The notes beneath the pieces are model-generated. The model did no database searches and was not told the origin of the DNA. It saw only the letters and a list, made by a program, of their open reading frames with translations. Source: Lysobacteraceae bacterium (GTDB taxonomy: Bacteria > Pseudomonadota > Gammaproteobacteria > Xanthomonadales > Xanthomonadaceae). From it: a stretch of 13,068 nt of DNA. This document shows positions 6,610-13,068 of this stretch, one piece after another. Every line of letters starts with the position of its first letter. Position 1 is the first letter of the stretch. The position numbers and the translations under genes were made by a program. The stretch lies in the NCBI GenBank assembly GCA_004173415.1, contig SEHC01000119.1, positions 1 to 13,068 on the forward strand, in the 5' to 3' direction.

Positions 6610-7052
6610 GCGTGCCGGTGCTGCGGCTGGAAACCGATCGTCTGCGGTTGTACGAACTTTCCGCCGAGTTCGCCACCGATGCCACCTTCATCTTCCAGTT
6701 GCTCAACGAGCCAAGCTTCCTCAGCAATATCGGTGATCGCGGCGTGCACAGCCTGGAGGATGCACGCGCCTACCTGCTGAAGGGGCCGCGGCCCGGCCTG
6801 CAGGACGTGGACCTGGGCTACGCGTTGTTGCCGGCCTTCTGGGGCCGGGGCTATGCGGCCGAAGCGGCCGCAGCGGTGCTGGCCGATGCGCGCGCGCGGC
6901 TCGGATTGTCGAGGATCGTGGCCATCACCGATCCGGCCAACCAGGGATCGATCCGGGTGCTGGAGAAACTGGGTTTCGGTTTCGAGTCGCTGGTGCAGCT
7001 GGGGCCCGGGACCACGGTCCTCAAGCTGTTCGCCAGTCCGCCCGCAAGGTAA
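6606..7052 (+). CDS. GNAT acetyltransferase with missing core segment
   Basis: A 148-residue open frame of the RimJ/RimL-like (Acetyltransf_3) GNAT group; such proteins transfer acetyl from acetyl-CoA to amines, often protein N-termini. The N-terminal part is normal (LETDRLRLYEL, then LLNEPSFLSNIGDRGV, about 6-47). Residues 66-148 are also normal: DVDLGYALLPAFWGRGYAAEA contains the acetyl-CoA loop (GRGYA) and is followed by ANQGSIRVLEKLGF. Between KGP (to residue 61, base 6788) and RPGL (from residue 62), relatives have about 30 more residues, the SY..HGFGLW..V / G.PIGMCGLLK strands. Loss of these central beta strands should break the fold, although the frame stays open. The deletion size is an estimate from memory of relatives. 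ATG 6606 overlaps the rnhA stop; dnaQ follows after 9 bases. Substrate unknown. It could instead be a naturally short homologue. Confidence 0.75.
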   Translation: MSVPVLRLETDRLRLYELSAEFATDATFIFQLLNEPSFLSNIGDRGVHSLEDARAYLLKGPRPGLQDVDLGYALLPAFWGRGYAAEAAAAVLADARARLGLSRIVAITDPANQGSIRVLEKLGFGFESLVQLGPGTTVLKLFASPPAR

Positions 7053-7061
7053 GCTTGGCCG

Positions 7062-7775
7062 ATGCGACAGATCATCCTGGATACCGAAACCACCGGCCTG
7101 GAGTGGAAGAAGGGCAACCGCGTGGTGGAGATCGGCTGCGTCGAGCTGATCGAGCGCCGGCCCAGTGGCAACACCTACCACCAGTACATCAACCCGCAGC
7201 GCGAATTCGAGCAGGGCGCGGCCGAGGTCACCGGGCTGAGCCTGGAGTTCCTCGCCGACAAGCCCCTGTTCGCGGCGATCGCGGACGACTTCCTGGCCTT
7301 CATCGACGGGGCCGAGCTGATCATCCACAACGCCGCTTTCGATATCGGCTTCCTGGATTACGAACTGTCGCTGCTGGGCGAGGGCTATGGGCGCATGCGC
7401 GACCGGGTCCAGGTGGAGGATTCGCTGCTGATGGCGCGCCAGCGATTCCCTGGCCAGCGCAACTCGCTGGATGCGCTGTGCAAGCGCCTGGGCGTGGACA
7501 ACGCCCACCGCCAGTTGCACGGCGCGCTGCTCGATGCGCAACTGCTGTGCGAGGTCTACCTGCACCTGACCGCCGGACAGGGCGAAATCGGTTTTGGCGG
7601 CGACCAAGCCGCCCAGCAGGCGGCAGCGATGCCGGTGTTCAAGCTACCCAGTGGCGGCGAACGGCCGCAGGTCCTGGTCGCCGACGCCGAACTGGCCGCG
7701 CACGAGTCGCGCCTGGCCATGCTGCGGAAGAAGTCGGGCGGGTTCTGCCTGTGGGATGCGGTCGCCCTGCCGTAG
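7062..7775 (+). CDS. dnaQ: DNA polymerase III epsilon subunit (proofreading exonuclease)
   Basis: A 237-residue 3'-5' exonuclease that removes misincorporated bases within the Pol III core. The DEDDh active site is complete: Asp7 and Glu9 in LDTETTG, Asp94 in HNAAFDIGF, His153 and Asp158 in LHGALLDAQ. The C-terminal tail (about 205-237, ELAAHESRLAMLRKK...CLW) is the part that contacts the alpha subunit and marks this as true DnaQ, not a stand-alone exonuclease. Length is close to E. coli's 243. It begins 9 bases after the GNAT stop, without a strong ribosome binding site, so it is probably read with the upstream genes. In E. coli rnhA and dnaQ are divergent; here they are co-directional with a GNAT gene between. 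Confidence 0.96.
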   Translation: MRQIILDTETTGLEWKKGNRVVEIGCVELIERRPSGNTYHQYINPQREFEQGAAEVTGLSLEFLADKPLFAAIADDFLAFIDGAELIIHNAAFDIGFLDYELSLLGEGYGRMRDRVQVEDSLLMARQRFPGQRNSLDALCKRLGVDNAHRQLHGALLDAQLLCEVYLHLTAGQGEIGFGGDQAAQQAAAMPVFKLPSGGERPQVLVADAELAAHESRLAMLRKKSGGFCLWDAVALP

Positions 7776-7795
7776 CGGCGATGCCGGCCTCGCCG
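7776..7795. terminator. Short hairpin in the dnaQ / PP2C convergent gap
   Basis: CGGCGA (7776-7781) and TCGCCG (7790-7795) form a 6-bp stem starting right after the dnaQ stop and filling the 21-base gap between the converging genes. No T-run follows on either strand, so it is at best a weak stop. Confidence 0.3.
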
Positions 7796-7796
7796 G

Positions 7797-8501
7797 TCAG
7801 TGGCAGCGGACCAGGATCGCGGTGACGTTGTCCGAGCCGCCGCCATCCAGGGCCGCGGCGATCAGGGTATCCACGCATTCCTGGGCGCTGCAGTCGTCGT
7901 GGCGCAGGGTGCTGGCGATGCCCTTGTCGTCCACTTCCTCGGTCAGGCCGTCGCTGCACAGCAGCAGTTGCATGCCCGGCTTCAGCTCGCCGGTCATGGT
8001 CGCCACGTTGAGGTGGCTAGGGTCGGTGACCCCGAGCGCCTGGGTGACCACGTTGCGGTGCGGGTGCGAGCGTGCCTGTTCGGTGGTCAGCGCGCCCTGG
8101 GCGATGAGTTCCTGCACATAGCTGTGGTCCTGGCTGAGCTGGGCAAGGTTGCCATCGCGCCACAGGTAGGCGCGGCTGTCGCCGACCCATGCCACTTCGA
8201 AGCGGTTGCCGGCCACCTTCACCGCCACCACCGTGGTGCCCATCGGCAAGGTGTCGTTGCGACGCCTGGAGGTGCGGATGATTTCCTCGTCGGCGATGCG
8301 GATGGCCTGGGCCAGCGGGGTCCCGTCGCGGATCTCGCGGACGATGGTTTCCCGGGCCAGGGCGCTGGCCACTTCCCCGCAGGCGTGCCCACCCATACCA
8401 TCGGCGACCAGCCACAGCCCCAGTTCGCTGTCGCCGTAATAGGTGTCTTCGTTCAAGTCGCGACGCAGGCCCACGTGGGTGAGGTGTCCGAATTCGATCA
8501 T
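7797..8501 (-). CDS. PP2C-family serine/threonine phosphatase
   Basis: A 234-residue soluble PPM/PP2C phosphatase of the PrpC/Stp1 type, which removes phosphate from Ser/Thr residues using two metal ions, usually opposing a Hanks-type kinase. Motifs in order: RRDLNEDTYY (13-22), the metal-binding LVADGMGGH (Asp34, Gly35), MGTTVV (87-92), AWVGDSRAY (104-112), LCSDGLTEEV (Asp184) and GGGSDNVTAIL (Asp224). There is no membrane or sensor domain, and length is normal for the small bacterial type. A partner kinase is not in the window, so the target is unknown. The ATG at 8501 has AGGG 4 bases upstream on the minus strand. Its stop lies 21 bases from the dnaQ stop. Confidence 0.93.
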   Translation of the reverse strand: MIEFGHLTHVGLRRDLNEDTYYGDSELGLWLVADGMGGHACGEVASALARETIVREIRDGTPLAQAIRIADEEIIRTSRRRNDTLPMGTTVVAVKVAGNRFEVAWVGDSRAYLWRDGNLAQLSQDHSYVQELIAQGALTTEQARSHPHRNVVTQALGVTDPSHLNVATMTGELKPGMQLLLCSDGLTEEVDDKGIASTLRHDDCSAQECVDTLIAAALDGGGSDNVTAILVRCH

Positions 8502-8527
8502 GGCGCCCTGTTGTTGGTCTGAATCCG

Positions 8528-8533
8528 ATTATC
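8528..8533 (-). promoter_or_regulatory. Possible -10 box for the PP2C gene
   Basis: On the minus strand GATAAT (8533-8528) matches the -10 consensus at 5 of 6 positions. Transcription would start near 8521, leaving a leader of about 20 bases. The -35 box is poor. Confidence 0.4.
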
Positions 8534-8629
8534 CCTATCGGTTTGAACGGAATGATCGCGGGGAAACGGTCAGCCGGCAAGGATGGCAAGCCGTGCGGCT
8601 GTGGCCCAGGCCTGGTCGAGGGATCAGGC

Positions 8630-8658
8630 TTGTCCGCGGCTGCCGCTGCCCGTATCAT
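8630..8658 (+). promoter_or_regulatory. Promoter of tRNA-Ser
   Basis: TTGTCC (8630-8635), a 17-base spacer and TATCAT (8653-8658) form a good sigma-70 promoter. Transcription would start near 8665, about 23 bases before the mature tRNA. Between this and the PP2C start nothing else is recognised in the 186-base gap. Confidence 0.65.
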
Positions 8659-8687
8659 TCACGCCCCGGGCAGATCGCCGGGCGACC

Positions 8688-8779
<92 letters not shown>

Positions 8780-8788
8780 CACGCCAGG

Positions 8789-8808
8789 GCCCCCGCAAGG
8801 GGGCTTTT
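8789..8808 (+). terminator. Terminator after tRNA-Ser
   Basis: GCCCCC (8789-8794) and GGGGGC (8799-8804) form a perfect stem closed by GCAA, followed by TTTT (8805-8808). It stops the tRNA-Ser transcript 12 bases past its CCA. Confidence 0.85.
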
Positions 8809-8929
8809 GCGTTCCTGGCTGGCGCGATCGCCGGATTGAGCCATCCACGGCGCCGGCAGCGTCCGCGTCCGGATCCTCGCGGCGCGACCGCCACGGCGGT
8901 TTCACGCCAAGGGTACGGGGCGCCTCCGC

Positions 8930-8935
8930 TACAAT
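8930..8935 (+). promoter_or_regulatory. -10 box of the DUF6165 gene
   Basis: TACAAT (8930-8935) predicts a start near 8942 and a leader of about 20 bases, which contains the ribosome binding site AAGGGAAG (8950-8957) ahead of ATG 8963. No good -35 hexamer is seen at normal spacing. Bases 8809-8929 show nothing else recognisable. Confidence 0.5.
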
Positions 8936-8962
8936 CCGCGTTCATCGAAAAGGGAAGCTGTC

Positions 8963-9373
8963 ATGTCCGAGATCCAAGTCCCCGTGTCGTTCGGCGAACT
9001 GCTGGACAAGATCGCCATCCTGCAGATCAAGTCCGAGCGCATGAGCGACGAGGCCAAGCTGGCCAACGTGCGCAACGAGTTGTCCGCGCTGGAAACGACC
9101 TGGATGGCGCATCCCGCGGCCGGGCACAGCCTCGTCGAGTTGCGAGCCCAGCTGAAGGCGGTGAACGAGCGTCTGTGGGTGATCGAGGACGACATCCGCA
9201 TCAAGGAGAAGCAGCAGCAGTTCGACGCCGAGTTCATCAAGCTGGCGCGCAGCGTCTACGTCGAGAACGACGAGCGCGCGCGGATCAAGAGGGACATCAA
9301 CCTGGCGCTGGGCTCCAGCTACGTGGAAGAGAAGTCCTACCAGGACTACCGGAGCGATCCGGCTCCGCTCTGA
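8963..9373 (+). CDS. DUF6165 family protein
   Basis: A 136-residue cytoplasmic protein that I place in DUF6165 from its wording; no function is established for the family as far as I know. It starts MSEIQVPVSFGELLDKIAIL, then is mostly helical and highly charged, with coiled-coil-like stretches (IKSERMSDEAKLANVRNELSAL region, about 22-45, and LRAQLKAVNERLWVIEDDI, about 58-76). The ending SYVEEKSYQDYRSDP is compact. There is no signal peptide, membrane segment, cysteine pair or recognisable catalytic motif. A strong ribosome binding site (AAGGGAAG) and a -10 box precede it. It converges with the nitronate monooxygenase gene, 7 bases apart. Nearby envelope-sugar genes (family 9 glycosyltransferase, kdkA) hint at a link to LPS, but this is guesswork by position. 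Confidence 0.8.
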   Translation: MSEIQVPVSFGELLDKIAILQIKSERMSDEAKLANVRNELSALETTWMAHPAAGHSLVELRAQLKAVNERLWVIEDDIRIKEKQQQFDAEFIKLARSVYVENDERARIKRDINLALGSSYVEEKSYQDYRSDPAPL

Positions 9374-9380
9374 ACGCGGA

Positions 9381-10418
9381 TCAGCCGGTCCCCGCCAGGC
9401 GCCGGGTCATCTCGGCCGCCGGGATCGACCGGCAGCCACCGGTGTCCTGACCCGCCCACAGGGGGGAGAAGTCTCCGTTCCCCCGGCCTTCGCAATGCGC
9501 GCGCAGCGGTGCCAGGGCCGTGGCCGCGAGCGGGAAGTCGGGGGCCTCGGCATTGACCGGCCCCAATTCACGCATCAGCCGATTGACGATGCCGCGCGCG
9601 GGCCGTCCGCTGAACAGATTGGTCAGCGCGGTATGCAACGAAGCGCCGGACTGCAGGGCGCTGCGATGGACGGCGCTGGTGGTGGCCTCGGGGCAGAGCA
9701 GGTAGCTGGTGCCGACCTGCACGGCCGAGGCACCCAGGGCCAGGGCGGCGGCGACGCCTTCGCGGTCGGCGATGCCGCCGGCGGCGATCACCGGCACCTC
9801 GACCGCGCGCACGATCCGGCGCAGCAGGGGGAAGGTGCCCGACTGCAGGCTCAGGTCCGCGGACAGGAAATGCCCTCGGTGTCCCCCGGCCTCGAGCCCC
9901 TGCGCGATCACCGCGTCCACGCCACGGGCCTCCAGCCACCTGGCTTCCTCCACCGTCGTGGCCGAAGACACCACCTTGCCGCCCCAGGCGCGGATTCGCT
10001 GCAGCAACGCGGGGCAGGGCAGGCCGAAATGGAAACTAACCACCGGTGGCCTGTATTCCTCCAGCAGGCTGCACATCGTGTTGTCGAACGGCAGGCGTGA
10101 CGCCGATGCGGGCAGGGCCGCCGCTTCCAGGCCGAACTCGTCGTAGTAGGGCCGCAGCAGCGACCGCCATGCCTGCTCCCGCGCCGCATCCGGCGCCGGG
10201 GTGGCATGGCAGAAGAAATTCAGGTTGTAGGCCAGGTCGTTCCGCGTCGTGAGGATCTCCAGTTGCGCGCGCATCGCCTCGATGCCGAGCGAGGCGCAGG
10301 CCAGCGAGCCCAGGCCGCCGCCATCGCAGACGGCGATCGCCAGTGCGCTGTCCTGCGATCCGGCCATCGGCGCCTGGATCACGGGCAGGTCGGCCCGGAC
10401 GAGGAATTCCAGCGGCAT
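9381..10418 (-). CDS. Nitronate monooxygenase family flavoprotein
   Basis: A 345-residue FMN-dependent (beta/alpha)8 barrel enzyme of the class I nitronate monooxygenase (former 2-nitropropane dioxygenase) family. Such enzymes oxidise toxic nitronates such as propionate 3-nitronate, in the cytoplasm. Visible motifs are QAPM (15-18), GGGLGSLA (33-40), NLNFFCH (65-71), SFHFGLP (128-134), GLEAGGHRG (174-182, with the likely catalytic His180), AAGGIADR (212-219, FMN phosphate) and LGASAVQVGTSYL (228-240). The C-terminal FSPLWAGQ is also typical. The overall wording resembles the Pseudomonas PA4202 type more than enoyl-ACP reductase FabK. The ATG at 10418 is preceded by GGA 6 bases upstream. It lies 42 bases downstream of the glycosyltransferase and is probably in its transcript. 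Confidence 0.9.
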   Translation of the reverse strand: MPLEFLVRADLPVIQAPMAGSQDSALAIAVCDGGGLGSLACASLGIEAMRAQLEILTTRNDLAYNLNFFCHATPAPDAAREQAWRSLLRPYYDEFGLEAAALPASASRLPFDNTMCSLLEEYRPPVVSFHFGLPCPALLQRIRAWGGKVVSSATTVEEARWLEARGVDAVIAQGLEAGGHRGHFLSADLSLQSGTFPLLRRIVRAVEVPVIAAGGIADREGVAAALALGASAVQVGTSYLLCPEATTSAVHRSALQSGASLHTALTNLFSGRPARGIVNRLMRELGPVNAEAPDFPLAATALAPLRAHCEGRGNGDFSPLWAGQDTGGCRSIPAAEMTRRLAGTG

Positions 10419-10460
10419 GTCAGTCCGTCTGCAGGCGTGGGGCGCCGGTTACGCGCCGGC

Positions 10461-11396
10461 TCATGGCCGGGCCAGGTAACGTTCGAAGGCGGCGACGGCA
10501 TCGTCCACGCCGACCAGTTCCATCACTCCGTCGAACTCGATCTTGGTCCCCCACCTGAGTTCGCTGGCGGGCTTGCCCAGGAACCTGCGCGCCGCCGCGT
10601 CGTAGCGGTCCACGCAATAGCGGACGTCCGAGTAGGGGCCGCTGCGCAGCGGGTTGCTGGCCGCATGCAGGCCGAGCACCCGCGTGCCCATGGCGTTGGC
10701 GATGTGCATGGGCCCGGAATCCGGGGTCATGACCAGGTCGGCACGCTCCAGCAGGGCCGGCAGCTGCTTGAGCGTGTCCTTGCCGACCAGGTCCAGGGCC
10801 GGGGCCTGCATGGCCGCAAGGATCGCATCGGTGGTGCTCCGCTCCAGGCCGCTACGTCCGCCGCACAGGACCACGCGCCAGCCCCTGGCCACGGCATGGT
10901 CGGCGACTGCGGCGTAGCGGTCGGGGTACCAGTTGCGGCGCGCATGGCTGGAACAGGGCGAGATCACCAGCGTCGGGGTATCGTCCGCGGGCCATTGTGC
11001 GCGTGCCCACTCGCGGGCGTCCGCGGGTACCGGCAGGTCCCATTCGACCCGGGTCTGCCGCAGGCCCAGGGGTTCGCAGAAACTGCCGATCGCGTCCAGC
11101 ACGTGGATTCCCGGCCGGTCCGCGATGCGCTGGTTGATGAACAATCCGTGCAGGTCCCTGGAGCGGGCGTGGTCGTAGCCGATGCGGCGCCGGGCCGGGA
11201 TGAAGGCCGAGAGCACGTTGGCGCGCAGCGCCACCTGCATCTGCAGCAGCACGTCGAAGCCCGCGGACGGCAACTGCCTGCGCAGCGCGCGCATGCCGGC
11301 CAGTCCGGAGCGCTTGTCGTAGACGTGGAAAACCACGCCTTCGAGGCCTTCGAGCAGCTTCTGCCCGCCCCTGTCGATGACCCAATGCAACGGCAC
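10461..11396 (-). pseudogene. Family 9 glycosyltransferase (heptosyltransferase-like), 5' end missing
   Basis: About 311 codons of a GT9 glycosyltransferase, the group that includes heptosyltransferases WaaC/WaaF of LPS inner-core assembly on the cytoplasmic membrane face. Preserved are VPLHWVIDRGGQKLLEGLEG (from 11396 downwards), LLQMQVALRANVLSAF, the C-terminal donor domain SPCSSHARRNW and the GT9 signature TPDSGPMHIANAMG (10727-10686). The usual first 30 or so residues, with the LLRLSALGD glycine loop that binds acceptor and donor, are absent. Upstream of 11396 the frame stays open to an ATG at 11546, but that part is antisense to kdkA and matches nothing in GT9. So the true start is lost at a junction with kdkA near 11397-11403. 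As xanthomonad cores often lack heptose, the sugar donor cannot be assigned. Otherwise it is codon-for-codon intact. Confidence 0.85.
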
Positions 11397-11400
11397 GTGC

Positions 11401-12117
11401 CCGTTCCGCGAAGGTGGCGGACTGGGTGCGATTCTGTTCGACCGCAAACAGTTACGGCAAGCGGACCCCGACTGGTTCCTGCCCGCAAAGTGGGGAGAAC
11501 GCGCCCGCCCGGTCGACAGCGGCGGCCGTGGCGGGGCCTGGTTCATCGATGCGCCGTTCGGTCCCAGCCTGCTGCGACTCTACCTGCGGGGTGGCTGGGC
11601 GGCGCGGGTCAGCCGCGACCAGTACCTATGGCACGGGGCCAACCAGACCCGCAGTTTCGCCGAGTTCCGCCTGACCCGGGCGCTGCTGGCCAAGGATCTG
11701 CCGGTGCCGCGCCCGATCGCCGCCAGCTATGTGCGCGACGGGATGGGCTACCGGGCTGCGATCCTGATCGAGCGCCTTCCCGATGTGCGCTCGCTTGCGG
11801 ATCGCGCCCAGGTGGCCGGCAAGGATGCGCCCTGGGAGGAAACCGGCCGCCTGGTCGCGCGCTTCCATCGCGCCGGGCTGGACCATGCCGACCTCAACGC
11901 GCACAACGTGCTGTTCAACGCGCAGGGCAAGGGCTGGCTGATCGATTTCGACCGCGGCGCGCTGCGCATCCCGGCCACGCGCTGGCGCGAGAACAACCTG
12001 GTGCGCCTGCAGCGTTCGCTGCTGAAGCTGCGCGGCGAGCGCAGCCGCGACGCGGTGCTGCAGGATTTCGCCCTGCTGCGGCGCGCCTACGACAGCGCCT
12101 GGCAGCGGGGCTACTGA
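11401..12117 (+). pseudogene. kdkA: Kdo kinase KdkA, extreme 5' end missing
   Basis: 3-deoxy-D-manno-octulosonic acid kinase uses ATP to phosphorylate the Kdo residue of lipid A-Kdo precursors at O-4, in place of a second Kdo. Family-like sequence runs from PFREGGGLGAILFD (about 11401) to the normal C-terminus RRAYDSAWQRGY. The kinase core is intact: HADLNAHNVLF (His at 11884, catalytic Asp at 11890) and the metal-binding LIDFDRG (about 11938-11958). The usual first 10-18 codons are missing. An ATG at 11377 opens the frame with 8 unrelated codons, but it lies antisense inside the glycosyltransferase gene and has no ribosome binding site. If only those residues are lost, the fold might survive, but the promoter and start are gone. 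The stop is 1 base before the MBL-fold gene. Confidence 0.8.
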
Positions 12118-12118
12118 G

Positions 12119-12877
12119 ATGGACTGGTCGCTGCGGTTCCTCGGCGTAGGCAACGCTTCGGCGATCGAATTGGGATCGTCCAATGCCACCATCGAATGCG
12201 ACGGCCAGCCCTGGCTGACCATCGATTGCGGTGCCGAAGGCCTGTCGGCCTATCAGTCCGCCTATGGCAGGCTGCCCGAGGCGCTGTTCGTCACCCATAC
12301 CCACATGGACCACGTCGCCGGCTTCGAGCGCCTGTTCGTGGCCAGCTGGTTCGATCCGGCGCGGCGGGGGAAGGTCCGCATCTACGTGCCGGTCGCGCTG
12401 GTCCCCCTGCTGCACCAGCGCGTTGCCAGCTATCCCAATGCCCTGGCCGAAGGCGGGGTCAACTTCTGGGATGCGTTCCAGCTGGTCGCGGTGGGCGAGT
12501 CGTTCTGGCACCGGGGCGTGCGCCTGGAGGTGTTCCCGGTTCGCCACCACTGGCCCGAGACGGCCTACGGCCTGCGCCTGCATGGCAGCCTGGTATGGAC
12601 CGGCGATACCCGGCCCATCCCCGAGATGCTGGCCAGGCACGCGGGAGCTGGCGAACTGGTCGCCCACGACTGCGGCCTGCATGGCAATCCTTCGCACAGC
12701 GGCATCGACGACCTGGAGCGTGAGTACCCGGCCGAACTGCTGCAGCGCTGCCTGCTCTACCACTATGCAAGCACGGCTGATGGCGATGCCTTGCGGGCAC
12801 GCGGTCACCGGGTGGCGCGGCAGGGCGAAGTGGTAGCCTTGCAGCAGACCACCGCCGCCATCGTTCCATGGCCATGA
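12119..12877 (+). CDS. MBL-fold metallo-hydrolase (RNase Z-like)
   Basis: A 252-residue metallo-beta-lactamase-fold hydrolase, cytoplasmic (no signal peptide). It shows FLGVGNASA (7-15, start of the fold), the zinc site THTHMDHVAG (59-68: His60, His62, Asp64, His65), a further His at 143/144 (RHHWPETAYGLR), TGDTRPIPE with Asp163, and a last His215 in LYHYA. The WTGDTR and HTHMDH wording resembles RNase Z/ElaC-like and phosphodiesterase-like members, but the tRNA-binding exosite arm of true RNase Z is not visible, so the substrate is open. The start ATG follows the kdkA stop by 1 base. The stop TGA overlaps the moaA ATG as ATGA, suggesting a translationally coupled kdkA-MBL-moaA unit. Confidence 0.88.
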   Translation: MDWSLRFLGVGNASAIELGSSNATIECDGQPWLTIDCGAEGLSAYQSAYGRLPEALFVTHTHMDHVAGFERLFVASWFDPARRGKVRIYVPVALVPLLHQRVASYPNALAEGGVNFWDAFQLVAVGESFWHRGVRLEVFPVRHHWPETAYGLRLHGSLVWTGDTRPIPEMLARHAGAGELVAHDCGLHGNPSHSGIDDLEREYPAELLQRCLLYHYASTADGDALRARGHRVARQGEVVALQQTTAAIVPWP

Positions 12878-13068
12878 GTGCACTGCCGCAGGCATTGAAC
12901 AGGTCCCCGACCATGCCGCAGGACCGGCTCGGCCGCCCGCTGCGCGACCTGCGCCTGTCGGTCATCGAGGCATGCAACTTCCGTTGCGGCTACTGCATGC
13001 CGGCCGACCGGGTCGCCGACGACCACGGCCTGGATTCGGCCGCGCGCATGTCCTTCGACGAAATCGAA
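12874..13068 (+). CDS. moaA: GTP 3',8-cyclase MoaA, N-terminal part
   Basis: The first 65 codons of the radical SAM enzyme that, with MoaC, turns GTP into cyclic pyranopterin phosphate, the first step of molybdenum cofactor synthesis; the gene runs off the window. DRLGRPLRDLRLSVIEACNF leads into the 4Fe-4S cluster motif CNFRCGYC (Cys34, Cys38, Cys41), which in this context is specific to MoaA. Starts are possible at ATG 12868, 12874 or 12913. I give 12874 because it overlaps the upstream stop as ATGA. The one at 12913 (MPQDRLG) has AGG 9 bases before it and begins where homology begins, so it may be the real one. Confidence 0.9.
   Translation, partial: MSALPQALNRSPTMPQDRLGRPLRDLRLSVIEACNFRCGYCMPADRVADDHGLDSAARMSFDEIE

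Noticed and set aside
10206..12149. 647-codon plus-strand open frame across nitronate monooxygenase, GT9 and kdkA
   Set aside because: Runs antisense to two clear genes and out of frame through kdkA; composition is that of a shadow frame.

Overview
This is a G+C-rich (about two thirds by eye) stretch of ordinary bacterial core chromosome. Gene content, gene order and protein wording point to a gammaproteobacterium of the Xanthomonadaceae/Lysobacteraceae (Xanthomonas, Stenotrophomonas, Lysobacter, Luteimonas or Pseudoxanthomonas type). The main pointers are hupB, tRNA-Val, tRNA-Asp and ppiD in a row, the mltD-gloB/yafS-rnhA-dnaQ neighbourhood, a Kdo kinase, and a DUF6165 gene. I cannot name the genus.

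Layout. Positions 1-620 hold hupB (HU-beta) and two tRNA genes ending in a strong hairpin. Positions 759-2461 hold a broken ppiD, an outer-membrane-protein folding factor. A bidirectional terminator separates it from fabI on the minus strand. Next on the minus strand is the pair gloB then mltD, overlapping by ATGA. A 61-base divergent spacer leads into the plus-strand run yafS-like methyltransferase, rnhA, GNAT acetyltransferase and dnaQ, mostly joined by ATGA overlaps or very short gaps. A PP2C phosphatase faces dnaQ. Then come tRNA-Ser(CGA) with its own promoter and terminator, a DUF6165 gene, and, converging on it with a 7-base gap, a minus-strand nitronate monooxygenase downstream of a family 9 glycosyltransferase. 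The window ends with plus-strand kdkA, an MBL-fold hydrolase and the first 65 codons of moaA.

The genes cover unrelated housekeeping: nucleoid packing, periplasmic folding, fatty acid synthesis, peptidoglycan turnover, methylglyoxal detoxification, RNA/DNA hybrid removal, replication proofreading, LPS inner-core building and molybdopterin synthesis. I see no mobile element, CRISPR array, phage gene, toxin-antitoxin pair or defence system. No gene-free stretch exceeds 300 bases; the longest are about 180-186 bases and are described under the promoters and terminators around ppiD, tRNA-Ser and the DUF6165 gene.

The real surprise is structural. Three places look as if a piece of a normal gene or gene pair has been cut out: inside ppiD near 812 (out of frame), inside the GNAT gene near 6788 (in frame), and between the divergent glycosyltransferase and kdkA genes near 11397-11403 (both 5' ends and their shared promoter region gone). 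Everything between these points looks intact. Either the assembly has lost short segments, or this lineage has real small deletions. Read mapping across the three junctions would decide.
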